64,000 nt of DNA from Albirhodobacter sp042466415 (GCF_042466415.1 NZ_JAXHCH010000002.1:682001-746000), one strand, 5' to 3'; counted from the stretch's first letter, positions 45,536-55,850 are shown. Notes: generated by a model from the sequence alone, not told the origin. Program-made: numbers and translations.

Positions 45536-45575
45536 ATTTTATTTTGTGATTTCAGAATGACTTACCGCAGGATCT

Positions 45576-46163
45576 TCAAGTGCCGAGGTAATCGGCCAGC
45601 GCCGCCTCGAGATCCGTCACTGTCGCCACGGTTGTGAGGAAATCAAGAATACTGGAATCGGCGAAGCCCTCGGCCACGATATGATGCATCAAAGCGAGGA
45701 GTGGCTCCCAATATCCATCGGTATTTAGGAGATAGATCGGTTTTGAATGGAGGCCGATCTGCCGCCATGTCAGAACCTCGAAAAGCTCGTCAAGCGAGCC
45801 TGCACCGCCCGGCAAAACCACAATCGCGTCTGAATTCATATACATGACCTTTTTGCGCTCATGCATGTTCTCTGTGATGATGAAGGTCGAAAGATCGCGT
45901 TTGCCGACTTCAAAATCCAGAAGATGTACGGGGATCACGCCAAAAGTTTGCGCGCCAGCCGCCTGTGCGGACCGCGCAACTTCGCCCATCAAACCGACAT
46001 CACCCGCCCCGTACACCAGCCGCCAATTGCGCGCCGCCAGCATCTGACCGGTCGCCTGTGCGGCCAAGGCGTAATTGGGATTCGCGCCCGACCGCGATCC
46101 GCAATAGACGCAAATAGAATGCTGTGCGGCGGGGGCCTGCGGGCGATTGGGCGATTGTGACAT
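45576..46163 (-). CDS. LOG-family nucleoside 5'-monophosphate phosphoribohydrolase (TIGR00730)
   Basis: 195 residues from the ATG at 46163 (MSQSPNRPQAPAAQHS), with AAAGGAA upstream; the longer frame to 46253 is unlikely. Rossmann-type lysine-decarboxylase-like fold with 'VYCGSRSG', 'MHERKKVMY' and 'LPGGAGSLDELFE'; the family motif PGGxGTxxE has Ser in place of Thr. Enzymes of this family release free bases (cytokinins in plants and pathogens, AMP in bacteria). Monocistronic. Confidence 0.9.
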   Translation of the reverse strand: MSQSPNRPQAPAAQHSICVYCGSRSGANPNYALAAQATGQMLAARNWRLVYGAGDVGLMGEVARSAQAAGAQTFGVIPVHLLDFEVGKRDLSTFIITENMHERKKVMYMNSDAIVVLPGGAGSLDELFEVLTWRQIGLHSKPIYLLNTDGYWEPLLALMHHIVAEGFADSSILDFLTTVATVTDLEAALADYLGT

Positions 46164-46332
46164 GGGGTTCCTTTCGGGATATTTCGGCGCAGGGCGAATG
46201 CCCGCAAATCTTTCGCGCAATGGCGCGTGCTTTTGTGATAACGGGCTTGCCAAGCAGTCTCAAGCGCTTGCAACATATGTGTGACAGTCGCCCGCTTTGA
46301 ATGACGGGCGGCGCGATAAGGGAGTTGGTGGT

Positions 46333-47724
46333 ATGGGTCGGAGCAATGCGCTTTTGGGTGGCGTCGCTGGGGTGGGTGTTCTCGTCGTCATTGGCGGGCT
46401 CGTCAGCTTTTATAACACGCAAACCGCCGATCGTGCGCTTGATGACGCGGGCAAAACCGTGAGCACGCCCGCATCTCAAACGGCGTCTCAATCGGCATCT
46501 CAAACGGCGCTGCAAATGGAACCCGAGGCGGGTGCCACGCCGAAGCCGCTTGTCAGCGCCGGTGATCTGTCCGCCGTCGCGCCCATTGAAGGCGGCATGG
46601 AGGCCGTTGGCGTATCCGCCGAGCCGCAGGGAGCGGGACAGGCGCGCGCCTTGGCGGATTTGACACCCGAGTTCGATGCGATGCGCATCACCGCGTCGGG
46701 CGCGTTAACCGTTGCGGGGCGCAGCGCGCCTGACGCGCAGATTGATGTTGTCATCGATGGCGTCGTTGTGGCGAGCACAAAAGCCAGCAATTCCGGACAT
46801 TTCGCAGCACTTCTTGATGTGCCCGTATCGACTGAGCCGCGCGCCCTGACGTTACGGGCGACGGGCGCGGCTGGGGCGTCTGCGGCATCTGCGCAAAGCT
46901 TGATCATCGCGCCGCGCAGCGCCGCCGATGTCGCGGCGCATCAAGTGACTGCTTTGGGCGCGCAAACCGATGCGCAATCGGTTCTCCAATCGGCGCAGCA
47001 GTCTGGCCAATCGGGCGAGGCACCTTTGGTCGCGGAAGTTGCCACTGAGGCGCCAAGCGCGGAGGCGGCACTGGAGGCGGCGCTGGTTGAAGCCGCGCCA
47101 AACGCTGCGGAACAAGAGGCCGATCGCGCGCCGAGCCTTTTGCTCGCGGATGCGAGCGGGATCAAGCGCGTGGAGGCGGCCCCGAATGGGGCGCTGATTA
47201 TTGATACGGTTGCCTATGGCACGTCGGGGGAAGTTTTGGTCGGGGGGCGCGGCGCGCAGGCGGGGCAGGTGTTGCGCGCCTATCTGGACGATCAACTCCT
47301 CTCCGAGGCGATCGCACAGGCCGACGATTGGCGGATGGCTTTGCAAGATGTTGCGCCCGGAGAATACGCACTGCGCATTGATGCGTTGGACGCCGACGGC
47401 AAAGTCGTGAGCCGCGCGCAGACGCCATTCTTGCGCGAGACGCCGGAGATTTTGGCCGCCGCTCAAGCCGTCTCCAAGACGCCAGTGGGGGCGGGAGAGA
47501 CGCAAGATCTTGAGGATAACGCGAGCGCTGCGCAAACCTCGACGGCAAGCGCCGCGCCGCAGCTCTCGGTCCTGACCGTTCAGCCGGGCAATTCCCTTTG
47601 GCAAATCGCATCAAACTCCTACGGCGACGGGGTGCTTTATGTGCGGCTGTTTGAGGCCAATCGCGCGCAAATTCGCGATCCTGATCTGATTTATCCGGGG
47701 CAAGTGTTCACAATTCCACAATAG
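46333..47724 (+). CDS. Membrane-anchored LysM-domain protein
   Basis: 463 residues from the ATG at 46333 (MGRSNALLGGVAGVGV), with GGAG upstream. One N-terminal membrane span (about residues 7-25), then a long Ala/Ser/Gln/Glu-rich periplasmic stretch with two short Ig/adhesion-like repeats ('ALTVAGRSAPDAQIDVVIDGVVVAS' and 'GEVLVGGRGAQAGQVLRAYLDDQ' regions), and a C-terminal LysM domain ('TVQPGNSLWQIASNSYGDG...PGQVFTIP') that should bind peptidoglycan. Similar proteins are common next to the LOG gene in Rhodobacteraceae. Function unknown. Confidence 0.85.
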   Translation: MGRSNALLGGVAGVGVLVVIGGLVSFYNTQTADRALDDAGKTVSTPASQTASQSASQTALQMEPEAGATPKPLVSAGDLSAVAPIEGGMEAVGVSAEPQGAGQARALADLTPEFDAMRITASGALTVAGRSAPDAQIDVVIDGVVVASTKASNSGHFAALLDVPVSTEPRALTLRATGAAGASAASAQSLIIAPRSAADVAAHQVTALGAQTDAQSVLQSAQQSGQSGEAPLVAEVATEAPSAEAALEAALVEAAPNAAEQEADRAPSLLLADASGIKRVEAAPNGALIIDTVAYGTSGEVLVGGRGAQAGQVLRAYLDDQLLSEAIAQADDWRMALQDVAPGEYALRIDALDADGKVVSRAQTPFLRETPEILAAAQAVSKTPVGAGETQDLEDNASAAQTSTASAAPQLSVLTVQPGNSLWQIASNSYGDGVLYVRLFEANRAQIRDPDLIYPGQVFTIPQ

Positions 47725-47882
47725 GGTCGCAGCCGCCGAACCATTTATCCGCCCTGAAACGCGGCGCGCGCACTGGTATCCTTGCGGCGCGCGGCCTAAG
47801 TCTATGTGAGCCAGCGCACCATCAAGCGCATGAACTCCCCGCTCGCGGCGTACGCGCGCGGGGCGCCAGCGAAAGAAATCCT

Positions 47883-49745
47883 ATGCGATCCGTCAGCACC
47901 GTCAGCGGCAAGCCAACTGCGCAAGAGCGCGCGAGCGCCCTGCGCACAATCAAATCCGTCCTCCCCTATCTCTGGCCTGCCGATCACCCGTGGGTGAAGC
48001 GGCGCGTGGTGTGGGCGATGATTGTGCTGATCGGGGCGAAGGTGATTTCTGTTTTGACGCCCTTCTTGTACAAGGCGGCGGTGGACGCGCTATCGGGCGA
48101 GATGCGGGATGATAGTCTGTTGTTGATGCTCGGCGCGGTGGCGTTGACGATTGCCTACGGGGTCGCGCGGATCTTTACCGTCGGGTTCGGAGAGCTGCGC
48201 GATTTCATCTTCGTCCCCGTGAGCCAGCGCGCCTTGCGCCAGTTGGCGTTGGAAACCTTCGGCCATATCCACCGTCTTAGCCTGCGCTATCACCTGACCC
48301 GCAAAACCGGCGGGTTGAGCCGCATTATCGAGCGCGGGGTCAAGGGTGTCGATTTCCTGTTGCGGTTCATGCTGTTCTCGGTCGGCCCGCTGGGGTTGGA
48401 GTTGCTGTTCGTGACGGGGATTTTCGCCTTCGTCTTCGATCTGCGTTATGCGGCGGTCGTCGTGGTGACGATTTGGGCCTATGTGACTTGGACATTCAAG
48501 GTCACGGAATGGCGCGTCTCGATCCGGCGCGCGATGAACGCCGCGGATACCGAGGCCAATCAAAAGGCCATCGACAGCCTGCTGAATTTCGAGACTGTGC
48601 GCTATTTCGGCGCGGCCGCGCGCGAAACCAGGCGCTATGACGAGTCGATGGAAGGGTATGAGAAGCTTGCGGTGAAGACGGGGCAATCGCTCGCGGCGCT
48701 GAACTTCGGGCAGGCGCTGATCATTTCGCTGGGGTTGATGACGGTGATGGTCATGGCGGCGATGGGCGTGCAACAGGGTAAGCTGACGGTCGGGGATTTC
48801 GTGATGGTGCAAGCCTATATGATCCAGATTACGATGCCGCTCGGCTTCTTGGGCACTGTCTACCGCGAGATCCGGCAGGCTTTGGTCGACATGGCCGAGA
48901 TGTTCGATTTGCTGCACCAACCCGCCGAGATCAACGACAAGGCGGATGCGACGGCGCTCAAGGTGGAGGGCGGGGCGTTGAGCTTCACGAATGTGAATTT
49001 CGCCTATGATCCGGCGCGGCCCATCTTGAAAGACGTGTCGATTGACTTGCCCGCGGGCAAAACCGTGGCGCTGGTTGGTCCTTCGGGCTCCGGCAAATCC
49101 ACGATCGGGCGATTGCTGTTCCGTTTTTACGATGTGACGGGGGGCGCGATCAAAATCGACGGGCAGGACATCCGCGACGTGACACAGGCGAGTTTGCACG
49201 CGCAAATCGGTGTCGTGCCGCAAGACACGGTGCTGTTCAACGATACGATCTATTACAACATTGCATATGGGCGCCCCGAGGCGACGCGTGCCGAGGTTGA
49301 GGCGGCGGCAAAAGCGGCCAAAATTCATGACTTTGTGATCAGCTTGCCGGAGGGGTATGAGACGTCCGTCGGCGAGCGCGGATTGAAGCTTTCGGGCGGC
49401 GAGAAACAGCGCGTGGGGATCGCGCGAACGCTCCTCAAGAATCCGCCGATCTTGCTGTTGGATGAGGCGACATCTGCGCTCGACACGCAAACCGAGCGCG
49501 ACATTCAAGAGAGCCTGAAAGAGATGGGCGAAGGCCGCACGGTCATTACGATTGCGCACCGGTTGTCGACGATTGCGGATGCCGACCAGATTATCGTGCT
49601 GGAGGCGGGTGCGGTCGTCGAGCGCGGGACGCATGAGCAATTGCTGGCGCAGCAGGGCCGGTATAGCGCGATGTGGGCGCGTCAATCGTCAGAAGACGAA
49701 GACGCGGCGGCAGAGGCGGCGCCCGAGCGGCTTGATCACACTTAG
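47883..49745 (+). CDS. ABCB7/Atm1-type ABC exporter (fused permease-ATPase)
   Basis: 620 residues. Six membrane spans within residues 40-330, then the ATPase domain: Walker A 'GPSGSGKST', Q loop 'VVPQDTVLFNDTIYYNIAYG', signature 'LSGGEKQRVGIARTL' and Walker B 'ILLLDEATSALD'. The N-terminal 'TIKSVLPYLWP' and the membrane part with 'NFETVRYFGAAARETRRYDES' are typical of the Atm1/HMT1 group, which exports glutathione-linked sulfur or metal conjugates and supports iron and thiol balance. It acts as a homodimer in the inner membrane. Monocistronic. Confidence 0.92.
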   Translation: MRSVSTVSGKPTAQERASALRTIKSVLPYLWPADHPWVKRRVVWAMIVLIGAKVISVLTPFLYKAAVDALSGEMRDDSLLLMLGAVALTIAYGVARIFTVGFGELRDFIFVPVSQRALRQLALETFGHIHRLSLRYHLTRKTGGLSRIIERGVKGVDFLLRFMLFSVGPLGLELLFVTGIFAFVFDLRYAAVVVVTIWAYVTWTFKVTEWRVSIRRAMNAADTEANQKAIDSLLNFETVRYFGAAARETRRYDESMEGYEKLAVKTGQSLAALNFGQALIISLGLMTVMVMAAMGVQQGKLTVGDFVMVQAYMIQITMPLGFLGTVYREIRQALVDMAEMFDLLHQPAEINDKADATALKVEGGALSFTNVNFAYDPARPILKDVSIDLPAGKTVALVGPSGSGKSTIGRLLFRFYDVTGGAIKIDGQDIRDVTQASLHAQIGVVPQDTVLFNDTIYYNIAYGRPEATRAEVEAAAKAAKIHDFVISLPEGYETSVGERGLKLSGGEKQRVGIARTLLKNPPILLLDEATSALDTQTERDIQESLKEMGEGRTVITIAHRLSTIADADQIIVLEAGAVVERGTHEQLLAQQGRYSAMWARQSSEDEDAAAEAAPERLDHT

Positions 49746-50193
49746 GTGGGGGTAGCGCGGCCTTGTTGCTGGGGCGCTTAAGTCTGGTCCCCGCGCGGGG
49801 CGAGCGCGGGGCGAGGTCGCGGTGAGATGCCGGTAAATCCTTTTTAGGCAATGGCTTGTGGGGGGACTCTCACGCGTTTCTGCCGCGTCGTCGCGCCGGT
49901 TTTCGATCGCCCCGTCCATCAGAGCCATGCCGAACACCCCCGTCGCGCCGACGAGTCACGCGCCGCTTGGCGCTGTGAATCTGGCGCGAAAGACCGCCTG
50001 CGCCCGCGTTGCTCGGCGAACTGCGTTTGGCTGTGCTTGGCAAGCGGTATGAGATGCCATAGAACAGGGCCGAACAGGCAGCCGTTTGCGCGGTTGCCCC
50101 ATGCGGAGGCAGTTTGCGCGGCGCGCAGATCGCTCCGGCCCGAGAGCGGGTCCAATGAACGGGCATGGGACATAGCAGGGATGAGGGCACGCG
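49746..50193. other. 448-base spacer without an assigned gene
   Basis: GC-rich sequence with a CCCCGCGCGGGG palindrome near 49789-49800. Several short frames are open on both strands (for example a 42-codon frame from 49927), but none has a clear ribosome site, conserved motif or coding pattern. It should hold the promoter of the yfgM-bamB-der operon. A small RNA cannot be excluded. Confidence 0.4.
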
Positions 50194-50841
50194 ATGAGCG
50201 ATACTGACAGCTTTATTGACGAGGTGACCGAGGAAGTTCGCCGCGATCGCCTTTTCGGGCTGATGAAACGCTACGGTTGGATCGGCATTGCCGCCGTTGT
50301 GGGGATTGTTGGCACCTCGGCGGCGTTTGAGTGGAAAAAGGCGAGCGATGCATCGCAGGCGCAGGCGTTCGGCGACGCCGTCTTGCAGGCCGTTAGCACC
50401 GAGGATCAAGTCGCAGCGCTTGGCGCGATTGAGGCGGAAGGCGTTGGCCGGATCGCGGTGCGCGATTTGCTAACCGCGACGGAGATGGTCACCGCTGGCG
50501 ATATCGCCGGCGCGGTTGCCACGCTGCAATCCGTCGCGGCGGTTGAGGGCATACCAGCCTCCTTGCGCGATCTGGCGGCTTACAAGGCGGCGACGATTGC
50601 AAGCGATGCGGAGATGAGCGTTGAGGACCGCAAAGCGGTGTTCGACCGTCTCGCCGTGCCGGGCAATGGATACCGTGCCTTGGCGATGGAAGGTCAGGCG
50701 CTGATCTTGCTGGATCAGGGCGATGAAGCGGGCGCGCGCAGCTTGTTTGATCAAATTCTCTCGGAGCCGGGCGTGACTTCATCCTTGCGTCAACGCGCCT
50801 CCGAGCTTTTGCTGACTTTGGGTGAGCAAGCCCCCGCATAA
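50194..50841 (+). CDS. YfgM-like membrane-anchored TPR protein
   Basis: 215 residues. A cytoplasmic N-terminus, one membrane span at about residues 28-46 ('WIGIAAVVGIVGTSAAFEW'), and a periplasmic TPR-like helical domain. In E. coli YfgM is an ancillary SecYEG/PpiD partner encoded immediately before bamB and der, the same order as here. The resemblance is in architecture and context more than in strict sequence. Confidence 0.85.
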   Translation: MSDTDSFIDEVTEEVRRDRLFGLMKRYGWIGIAAVVGIVGTSAAFEWKKASDASQAQAFGDAVLQAVSTEDQVAALGAIEAEGVGRIAVRDLLTATEMVTAGDIAGAVATLQSVAAVEGIPASLRDLAAYKAATIASDAEMSVEDRKAVFDRLAVPGNGYRALAMEGQALILLDQGDEAGARSLFDQILSEPGVTSSLRQRASELLLTLGEQAPA

Positions 50842-50970
50842 TGCGGCACTGATGGGCCGCGCCGGTCAGGCGCGGTTATTCGAATGTAATAGTTAGGCCC
50901 GTTTCGGGGATCGTCGATCTATCGTCCTCAACCGAAACGACACGCCTCGGAACGAACAGGGAGAAGCGCA

Positions 50971-52317
50971 GTGACGCGTATCGGCAGCATCTCGGTTTTG
51001 GCGCTTCTGGCGGCCCTAGCGGCCTGTGCCCCCAAGCAAATTCCCCTTGCGGGCGAGCGGCTTGATCCGCGCGATGTCACCGGATCGGGCGCGGCGCTGG
51101 ATGTGTCTCAAACCGGTGCGGCGCTGGCGTCTGAAGGCCCGCGCGCGGTGGCGATTTCCTTGCCGGCGCAAACCCGTAACGCGGAGTGGACACATCGCGG
51201 CGGTTCGGCATCCCATGATTTTGTGAACGCGGCGATTGGCGCGGGCACAACGCCGGTTTGGACCGCACCAATTGGCGCAGGCGCAGGCCGTAAGCATCGC
51301 ATCACAGCCGATCCGGTTGTGGCACAGGGCCGCATTTTCACACTCGATTCGCGCGCGGGCGTCGTGGCGACGTCGGAAGCGGGGGCAACGCTGTGGTCAA
51401 GCGACCTCACCCCCGCCGGCGAGCGGGCGGATGATGCATCGGGTGGCGGTTTGGCGACCTCGGGCGGCAAGGTGTTTGTCAGCACGGGCTTTGGCGAACT
51501 CGTTGCGTTGGACGCGGCGACGGGCGCGGTCATCTGGCGTCAGGAGTTGCCCGCAGCAGTGGGCGGCGCGCCTGCGGTCTCGGGCGATCTGGTCTATGTC
51601 GTCTCGCGCGATAGCACCGCCTACGCGATCCGCACCTCGGACGGTAAAATCCAATGGCAACTCGCCGGCCTTCCCTCGCGCACAGGGGTCACGGGCGTCG
51701 CAGGGCCGGGCGTGGACGGGCAGATCGTGGTCTTCCCGTTTGGCACTGGCGATCTGAAGGCCGTTTTGAAAAAAGGCGGGCGGGATCTTTGGACGGGCCG
51801 CGTCGCAGGCAACCGATTGGGCCGCGCTTACACCGCGATCCGCGATGTGACGGGCGATCCCGTGATCGCGGGCGGGCGCGTGTATGCGGGCACGTCGGCA
51901 GGCCGGATGACGGCGTTTGACGCCAGATCGGGCGCGGAGATCTGGTCGGCCACGCAAGGGCCGCTGGGGCCTGTGCAAGTCGCGGGTGGATCGGTGTTCC
52001 TCGTCTCCGACAACAGCCAGCTCGTGCGGTTGGATGCCGCTACGGGCGCGCAAGTCTGGGCGATTGACCTGCCGTATTACGTGCCCGTGTCGAAAGACAA
52101 AAAACGCCGTGATATTCGGGCGCATTACGGGCCAGTTCTGGCGGGCGGCAAATTGTTCGTGGCGTCATCGGATGACACCTTGCGCGTGTTCGATCCTGTC
52201 TCGGGGCAGATGACGGCGACAGCGCCAATCGCGGGCGGTGCGTCCTCTGCGCCGGTCGTTGCCAATGGCACGCTTTATGTCGTGTCTGCGGATGGGGTGT
52301 TGCACGCTTACCGGTAA
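50971..52317 (+). CDS. bamB: Outer-membrane assembly lipoprotein BamB
   Basis: 448 residues with a GTG start preceded by GGGAGAAG. Lipoprotein signal with lipobox 'LAALAAC' (Cys at residue 19). The rest is a PQQ-like eight-bladed beta-propeller with repeated 'VYVVSRDSTAYAIRTSDGKIQWQ' and 'GRVYAGTSAGRMTAFDARSGAEIW' type blades. It is the scaffold of the BAM complex that inserts outer-membrane barrels. The bamB-der order is widely conserved. Confidence 0.93.
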   Translation: MTRIGSISVLALLAALAACAPKQIPLAGERLDPRDVTGSGAALDVSQTGAALASEGPRAVAISLPAQTRNAEWTHRGGSASHDFVNAAIGAGTTPVWTAPIGAGAGRKHRITADPVVAQGRIFTLDSRAGVVATSEAGATLWSSDLTPAGERADDASGGGLATSGGKVFVSTGFGELVALDAATGAVIWRQELPAAVGGAPAVSGDLVYVVSRDSTAYAIRTSDGKIQWQLAGLPSRTGVTGVAGPGVDGQIVVFPFGTGDLKAVLKKGGRDLWTGRVAGNRLGRAYTAIRDVTGDPVIAGGRVYAGTSAGRMTAFDARSGAEIWSATQGPLGPVQVAGGSVFLVSDNSQLVRLDAATGAQVWAIDLPYYVPVSKDKKRRDIRAHYGPVLAGGKLFVASSDDTLRVFDPVSGQMTATAPIAGGASSAPVVANGTLYVVSADGVLHAYR

Positions 52318-52432
52318 ACGCGCGCGCCCGCAAAAAACGGGCCGCGAACGTGAGAGATGAGGGCAGGGGCAGCAATGCCCCTTTGCCTTTGCTTGCAAAG
52401 CGTGTATGGGGTCCGCTTCCACGGAGAGAAAC

Positions 52433-53920
52433 ATGAGCTTTACCCTCGCCATCGTCGGTCGTCCGAATGTCGGCAAATCCACTTTGTTCAACCGTTTGGT
52501 CGGCAAACGCCTCGCGCTGGTCGATAACCAGCCGGGTGTGACGCGCGATTTGCGCGAGGGCGACGCACGTCTTGGCGATTTGCGCTTTATTGTCATCGAT
52601 TCGGCCGGTTTGGAGCTTGTCGAAGACGACAGCCTTCAAGGCCGGATGCGGCGATTGACCGAACGCGCCGTCGAGGAGGCAGACATCTGTCTGTTCGTGA
52701 TTGATGCGCGGTTGGGTGTGACCCCTGCGGATGAAATTTTCGCGGATATCTTGCGCCGTAAAAACGCCAACGTCATCGTCGCGGCCAATAAGGCCGAGGG
52801 CAATGCCGGCGAATTGGGCGCGATGGAAGGCTGGACTTTGGGTCTCGGTGAGCCGCTGCGGATTTCGGCAGAGCACGGCGAGGGGATGGACGATCTTTAC
52901 CGCATCCTCGTGCCCTTCGCGGACGAATATGAAGAAAAGAACCGCCACAACATCCCCGAGACCGATGTCGAGATCGATCCGGACTCTGAGGATGAGGATG
53001 TCTATCAAGCCCCGAGCGAAGCCAAGCCGTTACAGCTTGCGGTGATCGGGCGTCCGAATGCGGGCAAATCGACGCTGATCAACAAGATCTTGGGTGAGGA
53101 GCGGTTGCTCACAGGGCCCGAGGCCGGGATCACGCGCGATGCGATCTCTGTCAAGACGACCTTCCTCGGCACGCCGATGCGGATCTTCGACACCGCCGGG
53201 ATGCGCAAAAAGGCGAAGATTTCTGATAAACTCGAGAAGCTTTCGGTCTCTGACGGCATCCGCGCGGTGCGCTTTGCGGAAGTCGTGGTTGTTTTGCTCG
53301 ACGTCGACATTCCGTTTGAACAGCAAGATTTGCGGATTGCAGATTTCGCCGAAACCGAGGGCCGTGCGGTCATCGTGGCGGCGAACAAATGGGATCTTGA
53401 GGACGACAAACCGGCCAAGCTCAACGAGCTGCGCGAGGCGTTTGAACGTCTGCTGCCGCAGCTGCGCGGCGCGCCGCTGATCACGGTTTCGGCCAAGACG
53501 GGCAAGGGATTGGATCGTTTGCACGATGCGATCTTGAAAGCGCATGCGGTCTGGAACCGCCGGATCACCACCGCAAAGCTGAACCAGTGGATGCAGGTGA
53601 TGACCGAGGCGCACCCGCCCCCCGCACCGGGCGGTCGTCGCATCCGTTTGCGCTATATGACGCAAATCAAGACGCGTCCGCCTGCCTTTATCGTGAAATC
53701 GACGCATACCGACAAGATTCCGGAAAGCTATGGCCGTTATCTCGTAAACGGTCTGCGCGAGAGCTTCGATATGCCTGGCACGCCGATCCGTCTGATGTTC
53801 CGCGACCAAGGTCAGGACAACCCGTATAAGGATCGCAAAAAGTCGATCCCGTCGCGCCTGAAAAAGCACGTCGATGCGGGCAAAACGAAAAAGGGCAAGG
53901 GCGGCGATCTGTCCGACTAA
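52433..53920 (+). CDS. der: GTPase Der (EngA)
   Basis: 495 residues from the ATG at 52433 (MSFTLAIVGRPNVGKST), with ACGGAGAG upstream. Two tandem GTPase domains, each with its own P loop ('GRPNVGKST' near residue 8 and 'GRPNAGKST' near 205), then a C-terminal KH-like domain. Required for maturation of the 50S ribosomal subunit. A terminator follows. Confidence 0.97.
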   Translation: MSFTLAIVGRPNVGKSTLFNRLVGKRLALVDNQPGVTRDLREGDARLGDLRFIVIDSAGLELVEDDSLQGRMRRLTERAVEEADICLFVIDARLGVTPADEIFADILRRKNANVIVAANKAEGNAGELGAMEGWTLGLGEPLRISAEHGEGMDDLYRILVPFADEYEEKNRHNIPETDVEIDPDSEDEDVYQAPSEAKPLQLAVIGRPNAGKSTLINKILGEERLLTGPEAGITRDAISVKTTFLGTPMRIFDTAGMRKKAKISDKLEKLSVSDGIRAVRFAEVVVVLLDVDIPFEQQDLRIADFAETEGRAVIVAANKWDLEDDKPAKLNELREAFERLLPQLRGAPLITVSAKTGKGLDRLHDAILKAHAVWNRRITTAKLNQWMQVMTEAHPPPAPGGRRIRLRYMTQIKTRPPAFIVKSTHTDKIPESYGRYLVNGLRESFDMPGTPIRLMFRDQGQDNPYKDRKKSIPSRLKKHVDAGKTKKGKGGDLSD

Positions 53921-53937
53921 GCCAATCGACATGAGCC

Positions 53938-53966
53938 AAAAAGCGGTCCTTCGGGGCCGCTTTTTT
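53938..53966. terminator. Rho-independent terminator with UUCG loop after der
   Basis: AAAAAGCGGTCC, TTCG tetraloop, GGGCCGCTTTTTT. The stem includes one G-T wobble, and the UUCG loop adds stability. Confidence 0.9.
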
Positions 53967-54189
53967 CATGGAACGGGAGGCTGCGCGGCTGAGGGCACGG
54001 GCATCTGGGCGGGGGCGCCGGGCGCAGCGGAAAAGCTCTGACGACTGCGCATTACAGGCCTACAGGTTGTATTTTCGTTGATTTACATAGGGTAAGCGAA
54101 AGACACGGCGAGAAACTTCCCTGCCTTGGTGGCGGTTTCGGCGGATTTACGCTAATGTAGACCGTAGACTAACCAAAAGAGGGATGATC

Positions 54190-55830
54190 ATGACAGATGA
54201 AACCACGGCGGGGATCCCCTCGCCGGATGGTGCGGCGGATGTGATCGATACCGATTACACCATCGGCCAAGATAATCTGGAGGGCAGTGTCGGGCCGTTC
54301 GGATTTGATATCCACAATCCTGTGTTCCAGATTTCGGGCCTCAGCGTTGTGGCTTTCGTATTCTATACTCTGGCTTTGCCCGAACAAGCGGGCATGGTGT
54401 TTGGCTGGCTTTTCGGGACTGTGACGAAGGGGTTTGACTGGTTCTTCATCGGCGCGGCGAATATTTTTGTTTTGTTTTGTTTGATGCTGATCGTCACGCC
54501 TTTGGGCAAGGTGCGCCTTGGTGGGGCGGAGGCAAAGCCTGACTATGGCTATACGGGCTGGTTTGCGATGCTGTTCGCGGCGGGCATGGGCATTGGCCTG
54601 ATGTTTTACGGCGTGTCGGAGCCTTTGACCCATTTCTCGACCGCGTTCGGTGGTGTGAGCATTGAGAACGGTGTGCGCACGGATTGGTCGCCATTGGGCG
54701 GCGCTGAGGGCGATCAGGAAGCGGCGATCCGGTTGGGTATGGCGGCGACGATCTACCACTGGGGACTTCACCCTTGGGCGATTTACGCAGTTGTCGGCCT
54801 GGCAATGGCATTGTTTAGCTATAACAAGGGCTTGCCACTGACGATCCGCTCCGCGTTCTACCCGATTTTGGGCGAGCGGATCTGGGGCTGGCCGGGGCAT
54901 ATCATTGATATTCTGGCGGTGTTTGCCACGCTCTTTGGTCTGGCGACGTCGCTAGGCTTGGGCGCTACGCAGGCGAATGCGGGTCTCAATGAGCTCTTCG
55001 GTGTGCCGATCAATGCGACGATGCAGGTTTTGTTGATCACGGGCATCACGGCGGTGGCGCTTGTGTCTGTGCTGCGCGGTTTGGACGGGGGGGTGAAACT
55101 CCTCTCAGAGATCAATATGGGCCTCGCGTTCTTGTTGCTAGGCTTTGTGCTTCTTGTGGGGCCGACATTGGCGATCTTGTCGAATTTCGGCACGTCACTC
55201 ATTGCCTATTTCGAATATCTGCCAGCGCTCGCCAATCCGGTGAACCGTCCTGATACCAACTTCATGCAGGGCTGGACGGCGTTTTACTGGGCATGGTGGA
55301 TCAGCTGGTCGCCATTCGTGGGGATGTTTATCGCGCGCGTCAGCCGCGGACGCACAGTGCGTGAATTCATCACCTGTGTTCTGCTGATCCCGAGCCTTGT
55401 GTGTGTGTTGTGGATGAGCGTCTTTGGCGGCGTTGCGATCCAACAGGTCGTGCAAGACGGCTACACGCTTGCACAAGACGCCGAGCTTCCGCGTCAGCTG
55501 TTCCAGATGTTGGATGCCTTGCCGCTGGCGTCGATTACCTCGTTCATCGGCATCGTTCTGGTGATCGTGTTCTTCGTCACATCGTCGGATTCGGGTTCGT
55601 TGGTGATCGATACGATCACCGCAGGCGGGAAAGTCGATGCGCCTGTGCCGCAGCGCGTATTCTGGTGCATCTTCGAGGGGGCCGTTGCGATTGTGCTCCT
55701 GCTGTCGGTCGGCGGATTGAAATCACTTCAATCCATGGTGATCTCGACAGGGTTGCCGTTCACGGTGGTACTGCTCGTCATGTGTTGGGCGATCTTCCGC
55801 GGGCTGCAAAGCGAGCGCGCGATCAACTGA
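54190..55830 (+). CDS. BCCT-family Na+-coupled betaine/choline transporter
   Basis: 546 residues from the second ATG (54190), for which AAGAGGG is well spaced; the ATG at 54184 abuts that site. About twelve membrane spans. 'GMGIGLMFYGVSEP' carries the Gly-Met-Gly-Ile-Gly stretch of sodium-coupled betaine carriers, and 'WWISWSPFVGMFIARVSRGRTVREF' contains the tryptophan box that cages the trimethylammonium group. It imports compatible solutes or quaternary amines; exact substrate undetermined. No long osmosensing C-terminal tail is present. Monocistronic. Confidence 0.93.
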   Translation: MTDETTAGIPSPDGAADVIDTDYTIGQDNLEGSVGPFGFDIHNPVFQISGLSVVAFVFYTLALPEQAGMVFGWLFGTVTKGFDWFFIGAANIFVLFCLMLIVTPLGKVRLGGAEAKPDYGYTGWFAMLFAAGMGIGLMFYGVSEPLTHFSTAFGGVSIENGVRTDWSPLGGAEGDQEAAIRLGMAATIYHWGLHPWAIYAVVGLAMALFSYNKGLPLTIRSAFYPILGERIWGWPGHIIDILAVFATLFGLATSLGLGATQANAGLNELFGVPINATMQVLLITGITAVALVSVLRGLDGGVKLLSEINMGLAFLLLGFVLLVGPTLAILSNFGTSLIAYFEYLPALANPVNRPDTNFMQGWTAFYWAWWISWSPFVGMFIARVSRGRTVREFITCVLLIPSLVCVLWMSVFGGVAIQQVVQDGYTLAQDAELPRQLFQMLDALPLASITSFIGIVLVIVFFVTSSDSGSLVIDTITAGGKVDAPVPQRVFWCIFEGAVAIVLLLSVGGLKSLQSMVISTGLPFTVVLLVMCWAIFRGLQSERAIN

Positions 55831-55850
55831 TCGCCTTGATCTTGACATAT

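Noticed and set aside
49851..50207. 118-codon frame before the YfgM-like gene
   Set aside because: Cys/Arg-rich translation without motif, no ribosome site, and it overlaps the next gene start.
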